A DNA stretch of 64,000 nucleotides, taken from assembly GCF_038595055.1 (NCBI RefSeq), contig NZ_CP152002.1:6816501-6880500 (forward strand), written 5' to 3'. The position numbers and the translations under genes were made by a program. The notes beneath the pieces are model-generated. The model saw only the letters and a list, made by a program, of their open reading frames with translations. It ran no database searches and had not been told where the DNA came from. Shown here in pieces: positions 32,878 to 42,095 of the stretch. The DNA comes from Paenibacillus sp. FSL R7-0345. GTDB lineage: Bacteria; Bacillota; Bacilli; Paenibacillales; Paenibacillaceae. Position 1 is the stretch's first letter. Each line of letters opens with the position of its first letter.

Positions 32878-33795
32878 TTACGGCTGCATCCCGTCTTCAA
32901 TCCGTTTCATGAATTCTTCGACGGCGCTGTAGCCCAGCTGCTTGAGATACCAGTTATTCGCGGCCGCTTCAATCAGTCCGGCAACATCACGTCCCGGCTG
33001 AAGCTGAACTTCAATATGCGGGATTTTTACGCCAAGATATTCAGTAAACTGCGGCACCAGCTCCAGCTCATTGTTGAGCGCATTCTCGCGCCAGGGGCAT
33101 AGCTCAATATCCAGCACAATCCGTGTCTCATCCTGGAACGCCTTGCGCCCGTACTGGCGGACCACATTGATCAGGCCGATGCTGCGCAGCGCGAGGAATT
33201 CGCGTGTGGTTTCGTTATGGGTTCCTAGAAGTGTCGCCGGGCCTAGCTTTTTTAGCACCACAATGTCGTCTGCTACGAACCGGTGGCCTCTGCGGATCAG
33301 CGTGTGCGCGGTTTCGCTTTTGCCGATGCCTGATTTACCGCGCAGCAGGATGCCGATACCGGATACGTTAACACATACCCCGTGAATAGACAGCTCCGGT
33401 GCCAGCGCCTTAACAAGATAGCTGTCCAGCTTGGCAATGAACTCATTGGTCGTTTCTGCTGTCCGCAGCAGAGGAATCCCCTCCTGGTCACAGAAATGGG
33501 TAAGATAGGGGATTTCCTGCTGTCCGGTCGTTACAATGAAGCACGGAGGATGATATTTGACGATATTGCCGATATGCATCACACGGTCCTCTACGCTTAG
33601 CGTAAGCAGATAATTAATTTCCTTGCGGCCAAGCACCTGTACCCGCTCCATAGGAAAGAAATCAAAATACCCGACAAATTCCAATCCGGGCCGGTGTGTC
33701 CGCGGCCGTGTAACCAGACGGTCCATCCGGCTGGCTCCGGCAAGTACTTCCAGCTGGAACTTCTCGGTAAGACTCTGAACGGTGATCGATTTCAT
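32878..33795 (-). CDS. HPr kinase/phosphorylase, divergent paralogue
   Basis: 305 aa with both HprK domains. Walker A RGKSGIGKSE and the RGHRFVADD block are intact, and PGRDVAGLIEAAANNWYLKQLG matches the C-terminal region. The family signature ExRGLGIINV, linked to the phosphorolysis reaction, reads ALRSIGLINV here, losing the Glu and the RG pair. The canonical enzyme phosphorylates HPr on Ser46 for carbon catabolite control. The usual lgt/ppaX neighbours are absent; it stands alone between a sugar two-component system and a GGDEF gene. Probably a second copy with altered activity or substrate. Confidence 0.85.
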   Translation of the reverse strand: MKSITVQSLTEKFQLEVLAGASRMDRLVTRPRTHRPGLEFVGYFDFFPMERVQVLGRKEINYLLTLSVEDRVMHIGNIVKYHPPCFIVTTGQQEIPYLTHFCDQEGIPLLRTAETTNEFIAKLDSYLVKALAPELSIHGVCVNVSGIGILLRGKSGIGKSETAHTLIRRGHRFVADDIVVLKKLGPATLLGTHNETTREFLALRSIGLINVVRQYGRKAFQDETRIVLDIELCPWRENALNNELELVPQFTEYLGVKIPHIEVQLQPGRDVAGLIEAAANNWYLKQLGYSAVEEFMKRIEDGMQP

Positions 33796-34021
33796 AGGGT
33801 TCTCCTCCTGCTGCTAAGGCGTATCCCGGATACGCCTGACTTTTAATAGTATAGTTGTCGGTTATATTCAACGGCTGGGGTAACTCTACCTTCTCTTTAT
33901 TATAGATTCCCCTAAAAATCTTGTAATCTTGCATTGCTGATTATATAGTTAGAAATATTACCTAAGTCTCAAGACCCATAGAAGTTCATAATCTACCAAT
34001 TAATGCAAGAAGGTGCGGCGT

Positions 34022-35680
34022 ATGGATTTGGGATCATGGATCGATTTAATCATGTGCTTTATCTTGTTCCTGCTGTTTATATACATATTTGCTTCCGTTA
34101 CTATAACCAAATTGCACAAAGTATACCTGGGCTTTCATTTTTCAATGATGGTATGGCCCTACTGCCAGTTCGCCATCAAGACGGTAGATGACCCGGTCTT
34201 TCAGCTGTTTTACGTAAAGGCAGCCTTTGTCGATGCTTCCCTGCTGATTGCCGGCTGGATCTTCTTCACGATTCTGATTTCCGGCCAGTCCCAGTTTCTT
34301 AAGCGCAAAATCTTAATCCTGCTGTTCCTGCCGGCTGCTTTTTCATCGCTTGGCGTGATTCTGAATCCGTATGAATGGTTTGTCCGTCCGGTAAACGGGG
34401 GGTACGTTGAACGGATTTACGGTCCTATTTTTTGGATCAACATTTCGATTCTGGTCATTCATGCGCTCGTATCCCTGTACATTATTTATGTTGCCCTTGT
34501 GTCCGATCAGGCTTCCCGGATCAAGAATCAGATCATGTCCATGCTCAGAGGGATTCTTGCGGTAACGATCTTTTTGCTGCTCGATGTCCTGCTCAACGTT
34601 GTCCTGGATGATTATCTGCCGGTCATTCCGGGGTTCACTTCGCTGGGCATTGTAATCTCGGCTATTTTCTTCGTGATTACAATTCATCAGGATAAAGTAT
34701 TTGATATTGTGACGATTGCCCACCAGGATATCATTGATACGATGGAATACGGCATTCTTGTACTGGATGATCATGAGCGGGTAGTGGAGATGAATCAGGC
34801 CCTGTATCCTTACTCCAGGCTGGAGCCCGGAGACCGGTTCCATATGGAGGCTTTTCTGCCGGAGACGACCGATTCCATCAGACGCTTCCTGAACAAGTAC
34901 CGGGAACATCCCGATGAGGTTGCCGAGATTGAATGTCTGCACCCCGGTGGCCGTATGTACATTAGCATTCATGCGGCGCCCATCATGGTGAGCTCGGTCA
35001 GAGTCGGGCGTACCATTACTTTCCAGGATATCACCGAGCTCCGCCGGCTTATTGATGAGACCAATCATCAGAATACCATTCTTCAGGAAAGAAATGAATC
35101 CTTGATCAAGGTTCAGGAGGAGCTGTTCCAGACCAACCGCAAGCTGACGAAGATGGCTATAACGGACAGTCTTACTGAATGCTATAACCGGCATTATCTC
35201 ACACAGCAGCTGGAGAGGGAAGTGACCGAGAGCCGTGACCAACGGTTTCCTTCAGCAATGATCCTGATCGATATCGATTTCTTCAAGGCAGTCAATGACC
35301 GTTACGGCCATCTGGCCGGCGATCTGGTCATCTGCGGTACTGTAGAGGTGCTTCAGCAATCGCTGCGGGAGAAGGATATTCTGGCCCGCTATGGCGGCGA
35401 GGAATTTATCATTTATCTGCCGGATACGGAGGAGAAGGAAGCGGTCGCAATCGCAAAGCAGCTCAAATCTGCTGTGGCTGCCAATAAAATAAGCATAGAC
35501 AACGTAGACCATCCTGTATGGGTTACGATCAGTATGGGAGTCCTCAGCATCAGCGATTTTAAGACGGGACAGCCCAAGGATGCATCAGCCTATCTGAACG
35601 ATCTGTTCAAAACCGTAGACAAAGCGCTCTATGCCGCCAAGCATCAGGGCCGCAACCGGATTGTTTCCGTGCGGCAGTAA
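34022..35680 (+). CDS. 7TM-PAS-GGDEF diguanylate cyclase
   Basis: 552 aa from ATG 34022 (AAGAAGG ribosome site). Seven hydrophobic helices (about 8-225) of the histidine-kinase-N type, a PAS-like domain (about 240-345, with ILVLDDHERVVEMNQAL), a coiled coil, and a GGDEF domain. The active site is RYGGEEF, and the inhibitory I-site RxxD (REKD) is exactly five residues before it, so product feedback is likely. It makes cyclic di-GMP in response to a membrane signal. No EAL domain is nearby. The terminator at 35715 follows. Confidence 0.92.
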   Translation: MDLGSWIDLIMCFILFLLFIYIFASVTITKLHKVYLGFHFSMMVWPYCQFAIKTVDDPVFQLFYVKAAFVDASLLIAGWIFFTILISGQSQFLKRKILILLFLPAAFSSLGVILNPYEWFVRPVNGGYVERIYGPIFWINISILVIHALVSLYIIYVALVSDQASRIKNQIMSMLRGILAVTIFLLLDVLLNVVLDDYLPVIPGFTSLGIVISAIFFVITIHQDKVFDIVTIAHQDIIDTMEYGILVLDDHERVVEMNQALYPYSRLEPGDRFHMEAFLPETTDSIRRFLNKYREHPDEVAEIECLHPGGRMYISIHAAPIMVSSVRVGRTITFQDITELRRLIDETNHQNTILQERNESLIKVQEELFQTNRKLTKMAITDSLTECYNRHYLTQQLEREVTESRDQRFPSAMILIDIDFFKAVNDRYGHLAGDLVICGTVEVLQQSLREKDILARYGGEEFIIYLPDTEEKEAVAIAKQLKSAVAANKISIDNVDHPVWVTISMGVLSISDFKTGQPKDASAYLNDLFKTVDKALYAAKHQGRNRIVSVRQ

Positions 35681-35714
35681 GCAGGGCAGACATTCCCCGG
35701 CGCCGTTCAGATAT

Positions 35715-35761
35715 AAAAAAGACCATTCCCGGAAAGAGTATTCCCGGGAATGGTCTTTTTA
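35715..35761. terminator. Bidirectional terminator, GGDEF / dihydroxyacetone kinase
   Basis: Stem AAAAAGACCATTCCCGG with its complement around a loop of about 10 nt, A and T runs at both ends; serves both convergent genes. Confidence 0.9.
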
Positions 35762-35772
35762 TTATAACTAAC

Positions 35773-37536
35773 CTATTGCATCGCTTCTGCCAGTCCAGTA
35801 AAAATCACACCCAGCGCATAGGCGCCGGCATCCGGGTATCCAAGGCTGCGTTCGCCGACTGTACCGGCTCTGCCCATCCGGGCAACGATCTCCCCGGTCT
35901 GACGTGCTCCCTCCACGGCAGCCGCAGCCGCCTTGGTTGAAGCCGTGCCGAAGTCAACGCCCTGGGCAGCACTATCTTTCCAGGATTGCGCATACGGAAC
36001 CAGCGCGTCAATCAGCGTCTTGTCGCCGACAACCGCCCCTCTGCCGAAGGCACGCTCGCCTGTATCCTGAATGCCCTTAACTACAGCTTCCAGCATTTCG
36101 GCCAGCTCTGCCATGCTCAAACCACTCCGGTCTCCGGCATATTTGCCGGCCGCCCGGAATGCAGAGCCCCAGATCGGGCCGGAGGCCCCCCCGCAGTGCT
36201 CCATAATAATCAGGGAGCAGGCATCCAGGAAGCTTCCCGCATCGGCTGTGTGATTGGCCATAATCTCCGGCCATTCGGTCTTAAGCTGCTTGAACCCTTT
36301 GGCCACGCTCATACCAAAGTCGCCGTCACCGGCATGGGCATCCAGCTCACAGAATGGAACCTCATTCTCAATAATGATCTCGCTCATTTTATCGATAGCA
36401 TATACCAGATTATTCAGAGTAAACGTGTCTCCGGTAACCTTGGCATGCGCTGCATCTGTATCGCACTTAAAGGAAACTTCCTGCTCCGTTTCCGGCTTCA
36501 GGACAACCTCGGTGTATTGCACCGGCTCGAACGGCCCCTGCAGCACCAGTGCAGGCGTATGACATTCATCAGCCAGCAGCTCTTTAAGCTGATCGTCCAG
36601 CTTCATCAGCGACAGGGAGGCTCCGGCCATATCAATGCTTGTCATATAGTTGCCGACCAGCACATTATGCACCTTAACTCCTCTGGCATCCAGCTCGCGG
36701 ATAACCGAGTTGCCCAGCAGGTACAGCTCTTGAAGCGGTGTCGCCCCGAAGCCGTTGACCAGTACAGTAAGCTCGGGCGATCCCGCCCCGCCGGAAACCG
36801 CCAGGCTGTCCAGCAGTGCATTCACCATTCTGGATGCCAGTTCATCAGCGCTTACAACCGGCTCCCTGCGGATGCCGGGCTCTCCGTGAATGCCTACTCC
36901 GTACTCCATCTCGTTATCCTCAAGCTGGAAGGTCGGTGTTCCCTTAGCAGGAACTGTACACGAAGTGAAGGCGAAACCGATGCTGCGGATATTTGCGATT
37001 GCCTTCTCGGCGGCCTCCTTAACCTCAGCCAGCGGTAAGCCACGCTCGGCCGCCGCACCGGCGATCTTGTGCACCAGCACGGTGCCGGCTACGCCTCTTT
37101 TACCGACAGTATACAGGCTGTCTTCAACGGCGATGTCATCATCGACCTTCACATAATCCACTTCAATGCCGTCTTCGCCGGCAAGATAAGCGGCATTCTT
37201 GAAGTTCATCATATCGCCGCTGTAGTTTTTAATAATCAGGAGAGTTCCCTTTTGCCCGGCCGTAGAACGGATCGCCTGGTATACCTGAATCTGCGACGGT
37301 GAAGCAAAGATATCGCCGCAGACCGCTGCATCCAGCATTCCTTTGCCGACAAATCCGGCATGAGCCGGCTCATGTCCGCTGCCGCCGCCGCTGATCAGCG
37401 TCACTTTATCCGGACTCAGCTGTTTTTTCTGAACAACCTTATGTTTACTGTTGAACACAAGAGACGGATGAGCCAGCACCAGCCCGCTGCACATCTCCCG
37501 TACCAGCGTCTCCGGTGCATTGATAATCTTCTTCAT
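35773..37536 (-). CDS. dhaK: ATP-dependent dihydroxyacetone kinase (DhaK-DhaL fusion)
   Basis: 587 aa single-chain kinase. DhaK part (1-330): SGGGSGHEPAHAGF near the N-terminus and GIHGEPG, whose His binds dihydroxyacetone covalently. DhaL part (about 385-587): DAHAGDGDFG binds Mg-ATP and CGGASGPIWG is the P-loop-like turn. It phosphorylates dihydroxyacetone to DHAP with ATP, unlike PEP-dependent DhaKLM. It starts one base after the gldA stop, forming a glycerol-oxidation operon. Confidence 0.93.
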   Translation of the reverse strand: MKKIINAPETLVREMCSGLVLAHPSLVFNSKHKVVQKKQLSPDKVTLISGGGSGHEPAHAGFVGKGMLDAAVCGDIFASPSQIQVYQAIRSTAGQKGTLLIIKNYSGDMMNFKNAAYLAGEDGIEVDYVKVDDDIAVEDSLYTVGKRGVAGTVLVHKIAGAAAERGLPLAEVKEAAEKAIANIRSIGFAFTSCTVPAKGTPTFQLEDNEMEYGVGIHGEPGIRREPVVSADELASRMVNALLDSLAVSGGAGSPELTVLVNGFGATPLQELYLLGNSVIRELDARGVKVHNVLVGNYMTSIDMAGASLSLMKLDDQLKELLADECHTPALVLQGPFEPVQYTEVVLKPETEQEVSFKCDTDAAHAKVTGDTFTLNNLVYAIDKMSEIIIENEVPFCELDAHAGDGDFGMSVAKGFKQLKTEWPEIMANHTADAGSFLDACSLIIMEHCGGASGPIWGSAFRAAGKYAGDRSGLSMAELAEMLEAVVKGIQDTGERAFGRGAVVGDKTLIDALVPYAQSWKDSAAQGVDFGTASTKAAAAAVEGARQTGEIVARMGRAGTVGERSLGYPDAGAYALGVIFTGLAEAMQ

Positions 37537-37537
37537 G

Positions 37538-38674
37538 TTATGCCCCCTTGCTCTGCTTGTAGTTCCGGCCGAGCTGATCCGCTACCCGGATCGCTGCCGC
37601 TACAGCCTCTACCGTAATAGGGAACGGCATGGAATGGATCGACTCCTCTGCAATGCAGGCCTTCCGTGCAACTTCCAGCAGCTCTTCCTGTGAAATGCTG
37701 TCTACTCCGATATCCTCAAGGCAGACCGGCAGGCCGATGGACAGGCAGAAGCCGAATACTTCGTTCAGCTCACTGGACGAAGCATTTTCCAGTACCAGCT
37801 GGGCAATCGTGCTGAAAGCTACCTTTTCCCCGTGGTAGTAGTGATGCGTTCCCTCAAGCGAGGTCAGGCCGTTATGAATTGCATGGGCTGCCGCCAGCCC
37901 GCCGCTTTCAAAGCCCAGTCCGGACAGCAGAATGTTCGCTTCAATGATATTTTCCAGCGCAGGCGTCACCTGATTGCAGTCGCTGGCTACTTTCGCATGT
38001 AAGCCGTCTTTCAAAAGAGTCTCATAGCAGAACTTAGCCATCATCAATGCCGTATTGGTTCCCTTTGCAGGTCCGCACACGCCCTCACGTACACCGCTCG
38101 GCAGGCCGGCGTTGACATTGGAGTAGGAATTTGAGGTAGCTCTCGCTTCAAAATAAGTCGAAAGCGCATCCCCCATCCCGGATACCAGGAACCGTGTCGG
38201 CGCATTGGCAATTACAGTCGTATCAATCATGACCACACTAGGGCTTTGCTTGAAGTAAGCATAGTCATCAAATTGTCCGTCCGGAGTATAGAGAACCGCC
38301 GAATGGCTCGTCGGTGCATCTGTAGCTGCAATCGTCGGCACGATAATCAGCGCTTCGCCTTCAGCTACGCATTTGGCAGTATCGATCGCTTTACCGCCGC
38401 CGAGGCCGATGGTACAGGCACAAGCATGCTCACGGGCCAGCTCCTTCAGGCGGGCAACCTCCTCACGCGAGCATTCGCCGCGGAAGTTGCTTTCGACGAG
38501 AGTGATTTTAAACGTTTCGGCTGTGGCATCCAGCTTGGCCTGCACACGCTTCACATCATCCGGGTGAGCAATAAGAAGCGCAGACTGGCCGAATGTCTGT
38601 ACAAAATAACCCAAGTTAAGCAGCTCATCTTCACCCTGCACATATTTGGTCGGGCTGATAAAAGCTTTTCTCAT
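37538..38674 (-). CDS. gldA: Glycerol dehydrogenase
   Basis: 378-aa iron-type alcohol dehydrogenase family member, NAD-dependent and zinc-binding. NAD site GLGGGKAIDTAK; metal ligands in GMGDALSTYFEA (Asp), AAAHAIHNGL (His) and HYYHGEKVAF (His). It oxidises glycerol to dihydroxyacetone, which the next gene phosphorylates. The promoter region is shared with the divergent PocR-type regulator at 38905 and contains a cre-like box. Confidence 0.93.
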   Translation of the reverse strand: MRKAFISPTKYVQGEDELLNLGYFVQTFGQSALLIAHPDDVKRVQAKLDATAETFKITLVESNFRGECSREEVARLKELAREHACACTIGLGGGKAIDTAKCVAEGEALIIVPTIAATDAPTSHSAVLYTPDGQFDDYAYFKQSPSVVMIDTTVIANAPTRFLVSGMGDALSTYFEARATSNSYSNVNAGLPSGVREGVCGPAKGTNTALMMAKFCYETLLKDGLHAKVASDCNQVTPALENIIEANILLSGLGFESGGLAAAHAIHNGLTSLEGTHHYYHGEKVAFSTIAQLVLENASSSELNEVFGFCLSIGLPVCLEDIGVDSISQEELLEVARKACIAEESIHSMPFPITVEAVAAAIRVADQLGRNYKQSKGA

Positions 38675-38814
38675 CTTAATTCCTCCTAAAAGTGTGGTGA
38701 GCTATGCTTCCTGTGAACACCCGTACAAACGGGATTTCGGAGCATCCGCTTATTCCTTATATAGATCAAGTATAGTCTGCCCATTCTTTTTAAGCATTGT
38801 ACTCTGCCTGCTAC

Positions 38815-38828
38815 ATTAAGCGTTTTCA
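38815..38828. promoter_or_regulatory. Candidate cre (CcpA) site, gldA/PocR intergenic region
   Basis: ATTAAGCGTTTTCA matches 12 of 14 positions of the CcpA box. It lies 141 bp upstream of gldA and 77 bp upstream of the regulator. A plausible regulator promoter, TTGTTG (38841) and TATTAT (38863) with 16-bp spacing, lies just downstream. It would place glycerol use under catabolite control. Confidence 0.5.
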
Positions 38829-38904
38829 CATTGTGTTTTCTTGTTGTATACTTAGTTAATAGTATTATCTTGCACTTGGTACCCGATAGGAGGATCTTAC
38901 ACTC

Positions 38905-39945
38905 ATGAGCAATCCGCTGTTCAAGCTGGAAAACATTATAGATCTCGAGAAATGGCATGTGCTCCAGGACTCTCTTGCGCTGGTCACCAAGATGGCGATC
39001 ATCACCGTCAATTACAAAGGGATTCCGGTCAGCAGGCACAGCTATTGCCAGCCCTTCTGCCAGGGTGTGCGAAAGGATGACGTACTCTCCCCCTTCTGCC
39101 AGAAATGCGATGCCCGGGGCGGTCTTGAAGCCGTCCGGCTGAATGCCCCCTATATCTACAAATGCCACTTCAATATTATTGATATTGCCGTGCCGATCAT
39201 AATAGACAATCAATACATAGGAGCGGTCATGGCCGGGCAGATCCGGCTGCGTGACTCTGACCAGCAGCTGGAGCAACTCGTTTCCCGGCCGCCCAGCGCC
39301 GATACGGAGCTTAAGTTCCAGGCGCTTGAAGCTGAATATGCCTCACTGCCCGTTTTGACCTATGATGAAGTATCGACCACGGCCAACATGCTGTTTCACC
39401 TCTGTAATTATATCGTCGAAGAAGCAATCACCAAGAATGCCACCATTCAGATGTACAAAAAAACACTGCTCGCCGAAGCGCCTCTAAGCCAGGCCGATGA
39501 TTACGCCGCCGCGCCCGTACCCGCTGTCGGCAGCCTGCAGGCGATTCAGAACGAGCTGTCCAATACACTGGTCGAGCATTCGATCAAAGAGCTGAGCGTA
39601 AGCCAGTACCGCGCCGCCAATCCGCTGCTGCAGCCAGCCTTTGATTACCTCTACCAGCACAAGAATAAAAACTTCACCTTGGCCGATCTGGCCCGACAAT
39701 GCCACATCAGCCCCAGCTATTTCAGCCGGATTTTCACGAAAGAAACCGGCGAGAACTTTTCTACCTTCGCACCACGGCTGAAGATCGAATGGGCTAAACA
39801 GCTGCTCAAGGCGACAGAGCAGCCCGTTAACCGGATCAGCGATGCACTGGGCTTCTGCGATGCCGGCTACTTTATCAAAACCTTTAAGAAGTTTGAGCAT
39901 CTTACCCCTGCCGTATATCGGAACAGATACCGGGATGAGAAGTAG
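38905..39945 (+). CDS. PocR-domain AraC-family regulator of glycerol genes
   Basis: 346 aa. The N-terminal PocR sensory domain (about 10-170) has the Cys-rich pattern YCQPFC, FCQKC and YKCHFNIIDIAVPI; a linker follows; then two AraC helix-turn-helix motifs (FTLADLARQCHISPSYFSRIF and VNRISDALGFCDAGYFIKTF). PocR domains bind small diols such as propanediol, so glycerol or dihydroxyacetone is a fitting ligand. Divergent from gldA-dhaK, which it probably activates. Ribosome site AGGAGGATCTTACACTC. Confidence 0.9.
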   Translation: MSNPLFKLENIIDLEKWHVLQDSLALVTKMAIITVNYKGIPVSRHSYCQPFCQGVRKDDVLSPFCQKCDARGGLEAVRLNAPYIYKCHFNIIDIAVPIIIDNQYIGAVMAGQIRLRDSDQQLEQLVSRPPSADTELKFQALEAEYASLPVLTYDEVSTTANMLFHLCNYIVEEAITKNATIQMYKKTLLAEAPLSQADDYAAAPVPAVGSLQAIQNELSNTLVEHSIKELSVSQYRAANPLLQPAFDYLYQHKNKNFTLADLARQCHISPSYFSRIFTKETGENFSTFAPRLKIEWAKQLLKATEQPVNRISDALGFCDAGYFIKTFKKFEHLTPAVYRNRYRDEK

Positions 39946-40353
39946 CGGGCTTCCCGGGGGAGGGGGAAGTGGCCCCGCTCCTGGAAAATCAGGAGATTGG
40001 TAGATATAACATGTGCGATGCGCGTAGCTAAGTGGAAATCTGCTACCTATTTCTTCTGTAAATCCTACTCTCGGGAGACTAATTGGAAAAATGCTACTTC
40101 ATTCGGCTAAAATCGCTCATGGAGCAGTAAAGGACCCACTTTAGATGACGTTTTTCCAACTAATAGCCGAAAATACCGGGAAGCGCCAGAAATAAGTGAC
40201 GAAAATCCAACTAACCGTCCGCTTCCCGCTGTCCCCGGTGACAAAGGCAGCCGCTAACGCTCTCAAACCCACAGCTTCCAAATCGGCAACTCAGGTCTTA
40301 TCCCTTTTCACAGCTACAGCTTACAGCCCATAGCTCACAGCTCCAGTAACGCA
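39946..40353. other. Non-coding stretch with repeat element B1
   Basis: About 400 bases between convergent genes with no credible gene. It contains the family B element (40028-40214). After that comes low-interest sequence with several ACAGCT words (40290-40345), and then the mqo terminator. Confidence 0.7.
40028..40214. repeat. Four-unit intergenic element, family B, copy 1 (F-F-R-R)
   Basis: Forward 25-nt units at 40028-40052 and 40079-40103, reverse units at 40139-40163 and 40190-40214. In unit orientation they read YTARKTGGAAAWH, then a GCTAC-like core, then TTATTT or a variant. Gaps are 26, 35 and 26 nt. Copy 2 at 59375-59561 has identical length (187) and identical unit offsets. Confidence 0.88.
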
Positions 40354-40391
40354 GCAAAGGCAGGCCCCTCTGAACAGGGACCTGCCTTTGC
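40354..40391 (-). terminator. Hairpin after mqo
   Basis: Stem GCAAAGGCAGG with its complement, extended by a CCCT/AGGG inner stem, directly after the mqo stop (40398). It lacks a long T tract on the minus strand. Confidence 0.65.
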
Positions 40392-40397
40392 ACATTT

Positions 40398-41909
40398 CTA
40401 TCTGAAATTGGCCTGCTTCTGCGGCTCCTCTTCACTGAGACCCAGCGTCTGGGTCACCGAGGTCATAACCTCTTTGAGCAATTCCGGCCGGGAGGCCAGT
40501 GGAACGCCGTAGGAGGGAATCATTTCCTTGATCTTCGGCTCCCATGACTTGATGTGCTGCGGGAAGCACTTGTTAAGCACCTCCAGCATGACATGAACCG
40601 CCGTAGATGCACCCGGCGACGCGCCGAGCAGTGCAGCTACCGAGCCGTCTGCGGCACTGACTACCTCGGTGCCAAACTGCAGCGTGCCCCGGCCGTCAGG
40701 TGTATCCTTGATAACCTGTACACGCTGGCCGGCTACGACCACCTTCCAGTCGCCGCTTTTGGCGTTCGGAATGAACTCGCGCAGCTCGTTCATGCGCTGC
40801 TCGCTCGAGAGCATCAGCTGCTGGATCAGGTATTTGGTCAGCGCCATTTCCTTGGCGCCGGCTGCCAGCATCGTAAACAGATTGTTCGGCTTCACCGAGC
40901 CGATCAGATCCAGGTTCGAGCCGGTCTTGAGGAACTTCGGCGAGAAGCCGGCGAACGGCCCGAACAGCAGGGCCTTCTTGTTGTTGATATAGCGGGTATC
41001 CAGATGGGGCACCGACATCGGCGGAGCGCCCAGCTTGGCTTTGCCGTACACCTTGGCATGATGCTGCTCCACAACCTCAGGATTGTCACAGACCAGGAAC
41101 AGCCCGCTCACCGGGAAGCCCCCGATATGTCTGGATTCCGGAATCCCGGTCTTCTGCAGCAGTGCCAGACTGCCGCCGCCCGCGCCGATAAAAACAAATT
41201 TGGCGGAATGGGCCTCCGTCTGCCCGCTGCTCAGATTATGCACCTTAACCTTCCATAAGCCGTCCCCGGTACGCTTGATGTCTTTAATGGCGTGCCTGTA
41301 GTGAACCTCAACCTTCCGGCTCTGCAGATGGTCGAACAGCAGCCGGGTCAGTGCGCCGAAATTAACATCCGTTCCGGCAGTAATCCGCGTGGCTGCGACC
41401 GGTTCCTGCGAGGTGCGTCCCTCCATCATCAGCGGCACCCATTCCTTCAGCTTCCGGGGGTCTTCGGAGAATTCCATGCCCTGGAACAGCGGATTTTGTG
41501 AGAGCGCTTTAAATCGCTTATTCAGAAAGGCCACATTCTTCTCGCCTTCGACCCAGCTCATATGGGGAATTGGCATAATGAAATCCTGCGGGTTGCGGAT
41601 CAGCTTATGCTTGACCAGATAAGACCAGAACTGCCGGGACAGCTGGAACTGCTCGTTGATTTTGACCGCTTTGCTGATATCGACCGAACCGTCCGGCTTC
41701 TCGGAGGTATAATTGAGCTCACAAAGGGCCGCATGGCCGGTACCGGCATTATTCCATTCGTTGGAGCTTTCTTCACCCGCGCCTGCAAGCTTCTCAAACA
41801 CTTTAATGTTCCAATCCGGCGCCAGCTCTTTCAGCAGGGCTCCCAAAGTCGCACTCATGACTCCTGCACCAATCAAGATAACGTCTGTTTTTTTGTGTTC
41901 GCTGCTCAT
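40398..41909 (-). CDS. mqo: Malate:quinone oxidoreductase
   Basis: 503 aa from ATG 41909 behind AAGGAAGG. FAD-binding VILIGAGVMSATLGALL at the start; other family blocks are NEWNNAGTGHAALCELNYT, FIGAGGGSLALLQKTGIPE, FPVSGLFLVCDNP and LGASPGASTAVHVMLEVL. A peripheral membrane flavoprotein that oxidises malate to oxaloacetate and feeds electrons to menaquinone, bypassing NAD-malate dehydrogenase. A minus-strand TATAAT lies at 42028-42033, about 120 bp upstream. Confidence 0.95.
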   Translation of the reverse strand: MSSEHKKTDVILIGAGVMSATLGALLKELAPDWNIKVFEKLAGAGEESSNEWNNAGTGHAALCELNYTSEKPDGSVDISKAVKINEQFQLSRQFWSYLVKHKLIRNPQDFIMPIPHMSWVEGEKNVAFLNKRFKALSQNPLFQGMEFSEDPRKLKEWVPLMMEGRTSQEPVAATRITAGTDVNFGALTRLLFDHLQSRKVEVHYRHAIKDIKRTGDGLWKVKVHNLSSGQTEAHSAKFVFIGAGGGSLALLQKTGIPESRHIGGFPVSGLFLVCDNPEVVEQHHAKVYGKAKLGAPPMSVPHLDTRYINNKKALLFGPFAGFSPKFLKTGSNLDLIGSVKPNNLFTMLAAGAKEMALTKYLIQQLMLSSEQRMNELREFIPNAKSGDWKVVVAGQRVQVIKDTPDGRGTLQFGTEVVSAADGSVAALLGASPGASTAVHVMLEVLNKCFPQHIKSWEPKIKEMIPSYGVPLASRPELLKEVMTSVTQTLGLSEEEPQKQANFR

Positions 41910-42095
41910 TAAAAAACCTTCCTTATCTCTTTGAATTTGCCAAAAGAGCCAGGCCGCTTTGATAGCTTGCAAGACGCATGGCTCCACTAGGAAAACTATT
42001 AAAATGTTCATCGGCTGTTATCAGATAATTATATACAATTTGAAGAAAATAAAAAATCAAAAATTCGCGCGGACCGCAGGGAATTTGGATAATCT

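Noticed and set aside
32659..33102. Plus-strand frame partly filling the gap before the hprK paralogue
   Set aside because: Most of it overlaps the hprK 3' end and the terminator; no ribosome site and no family resemblance.
35986..37038. Long open frame on the plus strand
   Set aside because: Antisense to the dihydroxyacetone kinase with no ribosome site; a high-GC shadow frame.
40221..40350. ACAGCT words as a tandem repeat or CRISPR-like array
   Set aside because: Units are six bases, irregularly spaced and few; no regular spacer structure.
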